NCBI RefSeq assembly: GCF_000142905.1
Contig: NW_013657646.1
Location: forward strand, 302,903 to 328,285
Direction: 5' to 3'
Source of the DNA: Thecamonas trahens ATCC 50062
Lineage: Eukaryota; Apusozoa; Apusomonadida; Apusomonadidae
DNA length: 25,383 nt
Shown piece after piece: positions 1 through 9,500 of this stretch. The notes under the pieces were generated by a model, which was given only the letters and a program-made list of their open reading frames with translations, was not told the origin of the DNA and did not search any database. A program made the position numbers and the translations under genes. Positions within the stretch are counted from its first letter, which is position 1, and each line of letters starts with the position of its first letter.

Positions 1-224
1 CCCCCTCTCCCCCCCGTCTGGAATGTCCTCCGAAAGTGGCCACCAACCTGCCCTCCGCCCTCTTCCCCACTTGGCCGCCGCAGCCGCAGCAAAAGGCAGG
101 GGAGGAGGAGAAGAGGGAGGAGGGAGGAGGAGGAGGGAGAGTAGGTGGCTCGGCTTGCGGTGGGTAGCCACAGTGTCCTGGGCAAGACGACAACGTCGGC
201 GGAGCTTGTGCCATTGACTCACAG
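1..224 (+). other. 5' leader or possible first exon and intron of the SBP2-like gene
   Basis: This stretch has no independent gene that I recognise. It begins with a C-rich run and holds a purine-rich GGA/GAG tract at about 97-140. An ATG at 23 opens a 64-codon frame ending at TGA 215-217. That frame is in phase with the SBP2-like frame downstream. A GTAGGT donor at 141 and a good acceptor (TTGACTCACAG, ending 224) define a possible 84-nt intron that removes the TGA and keeps the frame. An alternative acceptor ends at 290 and is also in phase. The composition of the 23-140 peptide (Ala, Gly, Arg, Glu runs) is weak evidence for coding, so it may be 5' UTR. Confidence 0.4.
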
Positions 225-1945
225 TGGGTGACATTGGGCTCGGCTGTCTCTGGCTTCCGCTTGTTAGCATAAGCTTGCAAGGCTATTCAGGGCTTCGGAT
301 CAATGTGCCCAAGCAGCTGGGCCTCACTGCGCCAAATGCGAGGACATACACGGAGGAGTCGCCTTCTTGGAGGACTGGGGTGGAGCTGTGCGCCACGCTC
401 AAGGTGGCGCCGGTCCCGTTTCCGCATCGAAACGTGGTTGCGGTGCTTGCGGGCGAGGCGTACGCCATGCCGTGGGGCATCTCCATCTCGGTCCAGGCCA
501 AGTCGAACGCGGCGCATCAGGCGGTGATGATGCCGGTGTCTACAGCGTCGAACTCGCTGGTGTGGAGCTACTCGCGTGAGGCGCAGGTGCTCTTCTACCA
601 CATGCTGAGGTCGTTCCCGCGGCTGGTGTCGGTCATCCAAGCCGGGGTGTATGTGCCTGAGAGCGCGGCGGTGGCCATTGCCAACACCAACCAGTACGTG
701 TACGGCTTGAGCCAGGGTGAGGCGCAGGCCATTTCGGCGTGGCTCTCGGACGTGGCCGGCCTCGAGCCGATGTCTCTGCCGGACGCGGTCGTCGACATGT
801 GCCTGAGCCACTGCTCCTCGCTCGGCACTCTGGTCCCGCCGCTCACGCCGGACATGATGGACCACGACGCCAACGTCTTGCTCGACGAGCTGGCTGCCGA
901 GGGCCTCACCCTGCCGTATCAGTCGTTCTCGCCGGTCTCGTCGCCGATTTTCGAGTCGCTGCCGTCTCTGACGCCGACGTCTGCGTCTGCATCGTCGCCC
1001 GAGGACGCACGGATGCGTGAGTTGTTTTCCGCGTTTTCCAACTCGTCGCCGACCTCGTCGTCGTGCGAGGTCTCGCCGCGGTCACCGTCGCTGCATGGTA
1101 GCGGCCATGGGGCGAGCCACAGCGGCGCGAGCTCTACGTCAACGTCGGCCCGCGACTCGCCGCTCATCGTCCCGTCGCTGACCAACCATCCAGCGGGCCT
1201 CGCCGCCATCCCCATTCCGGTCTCAGCCCGGGTCTCGTCGCCGCGGTCGGTTTCGCCGCGGTCGCCACGGAGCACCGGCTCGCCGCGGGTCCCGGACCGG
1301 CGCCAGAGTCTGTCCAAGGCGACGCGCGGGCTGAAGATTTCCCGTTCGCCGCGGTCACCACGGTCGCCGCGGTCGCCGCGGTCGCCTGCATCGCCTGTAT
1401 CGCCGGCGGGCACCGGATCTGCGGGGCGGGCGGCACCTCCGGCGGCGTCGCGCTCGGCGAAGGCGGTCTCGACCGACCGCACGCTTGTGAAGAGCCCAAA
1501 TGCCATTGTGGGCGCGTACTGCAAGCACGCCCGCTTTGCTTGTATTAACGACGTGGTCCTTGCGCTCCTCGAGGAGTTTATGCTCACCTCGCCCAAGTCG
1601 AGCAAGTCGGGTGGCAAGGCTGCCCGCAACGGGCCCAAGCGCGCGGCCATCGGGCTCCGCGAGGTGCTCAAGCAGTCGCAGCGGTCGGCGGTCGCCGTCG
1701 TCCTCTTTGCGGCCGACATCGAGGGCGCAGTCCGCGACAAGCTTGGCAAGCTCATCGGCTCGATTACCGAAGCATGCGCCGAGTCGGGCACGCTGGTTGT
1801 CTTTGCGCTCACGCGCGACGAGCTCTCGCGGGCGCTCGGCAAGACGGGAAACATCTCATGTGTCGGCCTGCTGCACACGGCAGTGACTGCCGTCGACCTC
1901 GGCCCACTCCGTGCTCTCATGGCCGAGGCGTATGCGCAGGCTTGA
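225..1945 (+). CDS. SBP2: SECIS-binding protein 2-like protein (L7Ae-type RNA-binding C-terminus)
   Basis: SBP2 binds the SECIS stem-loop in selenoprotein mRNAs and recruits the Sec-specific elongation factor, so that UGA is read as selenocysteine. The C-terminal ~150 residues (from about nt 1500) carry the SBP2 signature. First comes a SID-like helix region, with YC near 1528 followed by a VVLALLEEF helix. Then comes the L7Ae fold starting with GLREVLK (about 1651), a VVFALTRDELSRAL segment, and CVGLLHT just before the end. The spacing and the final AYAQA follow animal SBP2 rather than SNU13, NHP2, eL8 or eL30. The middle (about 880-1490) is disordered Ser/Pro-rich sequence with SPR repeats. 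The N-terminal ~200 residues look coding by composition but match no domain I know. The true start is unresolved: no in-frame ATG lies near 225, and an upstream exon at 23-140 is likely. Convergent with the F-box gene, with a 21-bp gap. Confidence 0.85.
1346..1381 (+). repeat. SPR-coding 9-nt tandem repeat in the SBP2-like gene
   Basis: Four consecutive 9-nt units (TCGCCGCGG with synonymous variation) encode Ser-Pro-Arg four times. Looser SPR/SPx copies occur at about 1235-1300 and up to 1410. Each Ser-Pro is a possible proline-directed kinase site. The repeat lies in the disordered linker between the unknown N-terminal region and the L7Ae domain. Confidence 0.85.
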
Positions 1946-1966
1946 GGGCGGCGGCGCGTACGCTGC

Positions 1967-3109
1967 TCATTCGGCAGCAAAGTCGAAGACCCGGATTTTC
2001 TTGTCTTTGCCAGCGGCATAGACTCTCCTCCAGTCGAGGGCGACAGCGAGGACGCCGCCAGTGTTGGCCTTGAGCGTGCGGATGCACGGCGGCGGCGCCC
2101 CGGCCAGGGCCCAGATGCGAACGGTACCGTCGTACGAGCCCGAGACAATCTTGGACTCGTCGACGGCAAGCGACGAGACCGGCCCGCTGTGGCCGGTGAG
2201 CGTGTGGAGTGGGGATGCGGGATACGCCAGATCCCACATCTTGAGGCTCTTGTCCCACGAGCCAGACACCACGCGCGCCCCATCAAACGCCACAGCACGA
2301 ACAGGGCCCGAGTGGCCAACCAAGTTGGCAGTGCACGTTGCCGACTTGAGGTCCCACACCTTTAGCTTGCAGTCCCACCCGCCCGAGACCACCCGCCCGT
2401 GCGCAGCCTGCAGGCACCAGACGTGAAACTTGTGCCCGCCGGCGCGTGCGCCCTGCAGCACGTGTGTCTGGACTTGGGTCTCGAGGTCATGGACCACCAC
2501 AGAGTTGTCAAACGAGCCCGTGATGAGCGAGCCGCCGTCGAGCTGCAGCGCAGAGACCGTTGTGGTGTGGGCCTGGAACGAGCTCTTGGTCTCGCCGGTC
2601 TCGCCGTCAAAGACGTGCACAAAGCCCTCAGTGTCGCCGGCAGCCACCAGCCCGCTCACCGGATCGTAGTCCAGCGCCCACACGCCGCCCTCAAAGCTCT
2701 TCAGAGTCTCGCGGCAGTTGAGCGCGTTGACATCCCACATCTTTGCCACTCTGTCTGAGCCGCCCGAGTAGACCTTGGTCTTGCCCAGCGCCAGGGCCCA
2801 CACCGCGTCCTTGTGGCCCTTGCGGAGGAGACACGAGGTGTACGAAGACGTCCGCGAGTTGAAGTTCTTGGCTGTCGCTAGCGCCCGGATGTACACTCGT
2901 CGCCACGGCAGATCCTTGAACGGGCGCTTGTAGATGCCCATCTCCTGACAGAGCGACGACCATCGGGTATCGTTGTCGATGGAGACATTCCACTTGCGAC
3001 ACACGGCCGCTGCAGTCGCCAGTTCCGTCACACTCAGATAACGGAAGATCCGATGAAGCAGTCGCTCTGGCAGCGAGTCCACCAACTGACCCAGTCGCGT
3101 CGTCCCCAT
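1967..3109 (-). CDS. F-box/WD40 repeat protein (putative SCF ubiquitin ligase substrate receptor)
   Basis: The 380-residue product has an F-box at about residues 10-50 (LPERLLHRIFRYLS, then CRKWN) and seven WD40 repeats at about 95-380. Typical blade ends include SGGSDRVAKMWD, SGGWDCKLKVWD, SGSWDKSLKMWD and SGSYDGTVRIW. The F-box should bind SKP1 in a cullin-RING ligase, and the seven-blade propeller should bind substrate, as in Cdc4/FBXW7 and beta-TrCP. The exact orthologue cannot be assigned by eye. The start used is ATG 3109; an in-frame TGA lies upstream at about 3197. A second ATG at 3201 opens a different frame with a coding-like acidic start (MSDEYSEYYESDD). If one G were missing from the G-runs at 3153-3162 (minus-strand sense), that frame would run straight into this ORF. 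The real protein may therefore be about 30 residues longer. Confidence 0.9.
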   Translation of the reverse strand: MGTTRLGQLVDSLPERLLHRIFRYLSVTELATAAAVCRKWNVSIDNDTRWSSLCQEMGIYKRPFKDLPWRRVYIRALATAKNFNSRTSSYTSCLLRKGHKDAVWALALGKTKVYSGGSDRVAKMWDVNALNCRETLKSFEGGVWALDYDPVSGLVAAGDTEGFVHVFDGETGETKSSFQAHTTTVSALQLDGGSLITGSFDNSVVVHDLETQVQTHVLQGARAGGHKFHVWCLQAAHGRVVSGGWDCKLKVWDLKSATCTANLVGHSGPVRAVAFDGARVVSGSWDKSLKMWDLAYPASPLHTLTGHSGPVSSLAVDESKIVSGSYDGTVRIWALAGAPPPCIRTLKANTGGVLAVALDWRRVYAAGKDKKIRVFDFAAE

Positions 3110-3201
3110 CTCCTCGCCCGCCCCGCCGCCGCCCGTTCCCGATGGCCCGGCTCCCCGGCCCCGTCGTCCGACTCGTAGTACTCGGAGTACTCGTCAGACA
3201 T

Positions 3202-3505
3202 GCTCTTGCACCGCCTTGGAATACGTCACGCGTGAGCACCAGCAGTTGTGGGTGTGGTTGTGGGTGAGGTGTGTGGTGGGTGTGGGTGAGGTGGTCGTCG
3301 GTCGTCGGTCGTCGGTTGCCTGTCGCCCTCGTCGGGGAGGGAGGGAGGAGGGGGCGGGCTGCCAACCAGCAACCAACTTCGAACCGTCCGTGTCACCGCC
3401 AAGTGTCACCAACCGCATGTGATCAAGGCACGGGCAGGGAGGGCAGAGGGCACGGGCAGGTGGCATCACCACCTCTCTCCAACACCACCTACACACTAGA
3501 CCTCC
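3202..3505. promoter_or_regulatory. Divergent spacer between F-box/WD40 and VPS13 genes
   Basis: This is the only upstream DNA for two divergently transcribed genes, so it must hold both 5' UTRs and probably a shared promoter. It contains GT-rich low-complexity sequence (GTGGGTG and GTGTGG variants, about 3245-3295) and a short 7-nt tandem, GGTCGTC, repeated about three times at about 3292-3315. No clear TATA box was seen. Open frames here look like chance. Confidence 0.45.
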
Positions 3506-6500
3506 ATGCTCGAAGGGGTGCTCTCCTCCTACCTCTCCACATACCTGGGTACCTACTGCCGCAACCTCACGCCATCGGCCCTCAATGTGGCTCTCCTCTC
3601 AGGCACCGTCACTCTGGAGGCAGTGGAGCTGGAACCGGATGCCTTTGCGGGCATGATACCATCGGTGGCGGTCGAAGCAGGGGCCATCTCTTCTATCAAA
3701 GTCACCATTCCCTGGAATGTATGGGGCTCGCCCATGCAGGTCGTCGTCGATGGCGTTCATCTTCTCCTGCGCCCGGACAATGGGGACGGTGACGATCAGG
3801 CTGCTGCTGCCCGCGCCCGCGCTCTGGCTTCTCGCCGCTCTCGCCTGGCAGAGTGGGATGCACGGGATGCAGATCGGATGAAGGCTGCTCTCGCTGCAGA
3901 GGCCGACAGCGCGTCCGATGTCAAGGACTCAACGAGCGCCGATGCTGCTGCTGTTGCTGCAGAGGGCGGCTTCTTCTACCGCCTCGTCACAAAGCTGACG
4001 TCGTCGGCCCTCTTCACCTTTACAAACATTCACGTCCGCTACGAGGACGCCCGCCCCACTGTTGGCCCATCGTTTGCCTTTGGCCTCACCTTTGCCTCGC
4101 TTGTCCTTGCAGACGCCTCGCCCGCAGATATCTTGCGCCTCGCAGAAGACGCGCGCACTCCGCCACAAGACGGCGAGACCTACGTCCACAAGCGCCTTGC
4201 TCTGTCAGCCGTCACCGCGTACTGGACCGTTCACGGCACACTGCATCACACTCTTCTCTCCAGAGGCCTCGACTCGGGCACGACGCCCCGCGCTGCGTCG
4301 GCGGCCGCCCTCATCGCAGGCTTTGACGCTCTCGGCCTCACGGCTGCTGCCGCCCCGAGCGCCTTTATCCTTCACCCCACAGACGTCGAGACCCTCATCC
4401 GGCTTGCAGACTTTGTGCCGCAGCCGCCGTTTGACGACGCCACCCCCGACTGGCTCCACTTATCCGTCGCCCTCGTCTCAAACATCGCGCTCTCGCTCTC
4501 CCCGGCTCAGTTTCGCTCCGCCGTCGACGCCCTTTCACTCTTTCACGCCCACACCCAGCTCGAGCTCATGCTGCGTGCCCAAGATCTGGCCGCCGGAGCG
4601 TCTACTGTCGAGGCCAGCTCCACTGCCGACGCCGACGCTGACGCCTACAACGAGCTGATTCGGCGGTGCGGACTCGTTCCCGACCGCGGCGCCCTAGGCG
4701 CCGACGATCTCGCCGCCCTCGACCACCTCGAAGGCACCCTATCACTTGCCACCCTTCGCCGCATTCGTCGTCGCGCTCACTGGGATGAGCTTTCGGCCGC
4801 CGCTGCGGCTTCTGCGGCTTCTGCGTCGTCAGGCCAACCGACGACTGCTGTCGCGGCTGGAGCCGAGTCCGACGGCTGGCTGTCATGGCTCGGGTGGTCT
4901 TCGGGAGCGGCTGCGGATGTTGCCGAGCCTGCGTCAGCAGCTGCCGACGGCAGCAAGCCGACACCAGAGTCTTCTGCGGAGCCCGAGCTAGAGACCCGCG
5001 ATGAGCTCTTTGCCATCATCGACTTTGACGAGGCCGATACTCGGGCCAACCAAGCACTCACCAACTTTGCCCAGTACGTCTCGGCCTCACTCACTCTACC
5101 ATCACTGACCTGGAGCCTCGCGAGTGCAGTACCCGAGAGACCGCCGCTGGTCAAGGGCGTACTCTCGCAGGTCGCCATCAAGTACATGGCTAACCCAAGC
5201 TTGGCCGCTGGCCAGTTTCAACTCGGCGGCCTCGTCGTCTCGGATACTGCCACCGCTGCGGGCTCGGCGCTCGCCACCAACTACTATCCGGTGGTGGCTC
5301 AGGCCGCCAAGCCGGCTCACGGAACGCCGCTGCTGGCGCTTACCTTTGAGCTCGACCTGGAGGCCTCGCCGCACGCACTCAATGTGGACGCGTCGCTGCA
5401 GTCGCTCGACATCTCCATTTCTGCGCCGTTTCTCGGAGGCCTGGCCTCGTTTGCACATCTGCCGCCGTCTCCTACCGTCGTCGCTCTCCGCGCCGCCTAC
5501 CGCCACCGTGTCGACGAGCTCTCGCAAGAGGCACTCGCTGCGCTCACCTCGTCGGCTCGCTCGGTCACACTCGCACTCTCGGCGGCACCGTCGAGCCTTG
5601 CCCTCATCGCACATCCAACCGTTAGGGACGCACCGGCGCTGTTGTGGCGGACCGGCGAGTGGGTGGTCTCGACGCCGTCGGCCGACGCCGCGCCCGACGC
5701 GCTCAACGTCTACGCGCTCCTCATCTCCGACATGGCGGTCGACTACGCCGGCGAGCCTGTCGTCGCCAACACCCTCATCTCGTGCTCGATGCAGCAGATG
5801 GAGGACCTTGCTATGTCGTCAGCCTCGTCGCGGTCGTCGTACCTTGACACTACCGCCACGGTCGACGTCCTCTCCATCGACGCCGCTCTGCCTGTCGTCG
5901 CCGGCGTGGCCGCAACGCTGAAAACGTTTGCTGCCGCCTTGCCTGCGTCGCAGACCTCCGCGACCCCGCATCCAGCCATCGAAGACAATGTTGCACCCGA
6001 TGCGTCGCTGCTACTTCTCGACTCGATCTACCTCGACGCTCCCGACGCCCTTCTCCTCACACCTCCCGACTCGGACACCGACTCGCTCGCTTCGCTGCAT
6101 GACTCGTCATCCGACGACGAGTTTTGGGATGCCCAGGTCTCAGCCTCTCTCGCCCGGGCTGTGCCGCACCGCGGCGCGCCCGCCTCTGCCCCAGAGCCCA
6201 TTGCCATTGTCCGCTCGCGCCTCCGTCTTCGAGTGGCGGAGACTACGATCGCCGTGTACAGTGAGGCCCGAGCTCGGCTGGCCACCCTCCGGCTCGGCAG
6301 CGTTGACATCTCGCACTCGCTGCAGACCAAGCCACGGCTCGAGCAGCGCGCCCATTTTGCGCTCGGTTCACTGCGGCTGTTTGACCATCTCGCGCTTGAT
6401 GGCCTCCCGCGGCTCGCGCTGTGCTCAGATCTGGAGACGTACCTCTCGTCGGGCAGGCCGACTGCGGCTGATGACTTTGGCGTCGTCCTCGACTCGGCCG

Positions 6501-9500
6501 AGCCGTTAGTCTCGCTTGACACCTGCCTCGCGTCCAAGCGCTACACCGCTACCGCCTCGTTCCACACCCTCCACGTCCGGATCCGCCCTAGCGTTGTCAA
6601 CGCCTGGCTCGACGCCGCGGCGCTTGTGCCCGACCTTGGCGGCGCTGCACATGCGACAGACCTGCCAGTACCGACCGAGACTGCAGCTGCGCTGGAAGCA
6701 GTCAGCACCACTTTGTGTTTACGGTCGACCAGCTCAAAGTTGTGTTCTACCTTCCGGATGACGAGGCGCAGCTCGCGACTCTAGACCTTGCCGCCTTTGA
6801 GCTCACCGTCGCCCGCCCGGCACCCAAGCGCTACCATCTCGAGCTCACCCTCGCCGACCTCGAGCTGACGGAGAGCATGACGGCTGCCGGGAGTCCACGA
6901 CAGGTGCTCGCCACTCCGACCGAATATGTCATGCGGTACACAGTATCGAACGTCGACGCCGTCGCACCAGAGCACTACACTCTGGCTGCGGTCCTCGGCC
7001 AGATCGTGCTGTCCTACGACGGCCTCTTCATTGCCGCCGCCTCAGACTACTTGGCGACTTTTACGGCCCTCCGTACCTTCCTCTCATCGTCGGCCAACCT
7101 TGCGCTCGAGTCGACCGTACCAGGTGAGAGCGGTGATGTAGACGATGCGCCACCCTTGCTCACTGTCGACCTGACCGTCCAAGATCCGGTGCTCCTGCTG
7201 GGCGACGAGTCGGGGGACCAAGGCTCGTCTTTGACCTCGGCGTCACCCATGTCACCAACGTCGGCTCGGTCTACCATGTCGACGTCAAGCGACTCAACGC
7301 GACACTTTGCTCCACCACGTCCGAAACCGACACCTGTTTGCTCGGCCCCTTTGACGTAGCTCTTGTTGTCAACACCTCGCCGATCCAGCCCGAGCCACTC
7401 GAGATCGCCGGCTACTCTGTCCCGCATATCCGGACCGTGGTCACCATCGCCACCACTACCGACGTTGTTCTCGACTCTTCGCTCGATGACCTTGTCACTG
7501 TACTCGGCCTTCTCTCTGCTAGCACACCAAGCTCGTCCCTGACGGCTCCACCGGCACTCGATCTTGCTTCCGGACCAGACGCTTCGCCAAGTCCCGACTC
7601 GTCTGCTTGGGTTGTCACGCTCGACATTGGTCAGGTCAATGTCTCGATTCGCGACGCGGTCTCGCTCTCGCTCACAGGCGTTAGGTACGGCGCGGCATGG
7701 CAGCTGCCGTCGAATGGCCCTGGCCCTGTCTCGGTATCGGGCGGCGCATTTTCCCAACTGGTCTTTGCGGCCTGCGGCAACGCGCCGCCGCTTCTCTCCT
7801 CAGCCACTGCCGAGCTGGTCACAACCGTGCCGAGCTCGCCGGCAGCACCGGCGCGGCTCAAGATCTCGCTCGGCGACTCGACGATATCGGCGTCACCGGC
7901 TGTACTTGCTTCTGTCTCGCGCACACTCACTCGCCTGTTGAGCGCGCTTCAGCATGGTGTTCAAGATGTCAGCGCTCCAGCGGCCACCGAGGCCGCTCCT
8001 GGTCGCGGCATTGAGGCCTCGGCCTCGTTCGCTTCGCTCGAGGTTGAGCTTGCCGACTCGGCACCGTTTGCCAAACTCTCACTCGCGCACTCGGAGCTCG
8101 AGTATGCGTCGCGGTGCGGCGGAGTACTGAGCGGACACCTGCATGCACTCGCCATTGCCGACGTCTCGCGCCACTCTGGCCTGCACGTCGACGTTCTCAG
8201 TCTGCCCGCAGGTGAGGCGCTCGACTTTACCGTCGCTACGGCGTACGCAGCGTATGTGGCGGAAGCGTCGGACGAGGCACTTGCTTGCGGCTACGCAGTC
8301 GAGGACGGCGCAACGCCGCCTGACGCGCTGCTTTCTGTGTCTATGGCTTCTGCGCGCGCCACCATCCTGTACCGATTTGTCATGCAAATGCTAGCGTTTG
8401 CCTACGATGCAACGTCGGCAGTCGTGGCACCAGAAGGCGCATCTGCCGCTCAGTTCTCACATGGTGAGCCTCAGCCCGCGTTCCTCCTTGGCGTGCACGT
8501 GGTGCTCGCTCAGCCAGCCTTTGTACTCCCGCGCAACTGCAAGTCTGCCGATGCGCTCCTGCTCGAAGCATCGAGGCTGAGCCTGAGTAACTCGTTCCAC
8601 GATGGTCGAATCACGACCGAGTGGCGGCTAGCTCACGCGCGGCTGTCGTCGACGCACCGGCCGGACGGGACCATCATCCAGCCGACCGCACTCACCTGGG
8701 CTGTTTCGTACGACATCCAGTCTGCAGCTGAATACGTAGCGTCGCCATCGCCCTGGGCTGAGACGCTCACGCTCGAGCGATCCGCGCTCGAGCTCGAGCT
8801 CACCGGTGCCGAGTACCTGCTACTGCAGCAGTTTACATGGGAGAACATGGCCGAAGTCCTCTGGCTGCCGTCGGGCCCGAAACAGGCGGTCTCGTCCTCA
8901 CGGCTTGCCGTCCGGGCACTGACGCCGTTTGCCACCGTGCCGAACGCGCAGCTTGATTCTACACCCGGTGCTGCGCTCCAGTTGACGCTCCAGCTCGAGT
9001 CACTGTGCCTGCAGCTGCTTGATGAGTCTCTTGACGGTCCAGTTCCGCTTGCGCAGCTCACGTTTTCGGATCTTGCTGTGGCGTACACCTCGTTCTACTC
9101 GTGGGATGCATGGACTTGGGTCTCGGCAGCGGGAGTAACAGTGCTCGACAGCCGCAGCGATGCGGCGACGCCGTCTGAGCTTCGGGCGCTGCTAGCACCA
9201 CGTGGCGTCAGCGACCGGCCGCGCCTCCAACTTGCGCTCATGACGCTGCCGTTTTCCGAGGCGCATGGTCCCGGCGGCTCGTCGCTTGAGCTTCGGCTGG
9301 CACACACGAGAGTAACTTGTGTCACTGACGTGCTGGGACGGGTTGGTAAGGTGCTTGGCGCGCAGGCGACTCAGCCGCCGCCAGAGACAGCCGCCGCAGA
9401 GCACTTGATGCGGGTCGAAGGCACTGGGCTCGAGGCGCTGCTGGCATCGTCGTACACCGACGGCGCCTCACCGGCGCTTGTGTCCAGACCGACGTTGTTT

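Noticed and set aside
215-217. In-frame TGA between the 23-214 frame and the SBP2-like ORF, tempting as a selenocysteine codon in an SBP2 gene
   Set aside because: A GTAGGT...TTGACTCACAG intron of 84 nt removes it in phase. The flanking peptide is low-complexity, and no SECIS element was identified.
919-2319. 466-codon minus-strand frame over the SBP2 and F-box genes
   Set aside because: It is a shadow of GC-rich coding DNA: Arg/Ser/Ala-rich text with no domain, lying antisense to a clear SBP2 C-terminus.
6703-7217. Treating the VPS13 frame changes as introns
   Set aside because: Family-typical protein sequence continues right up to both sides of each break, and no GT-AG pair of plausible length (2 modulo 3) is present.
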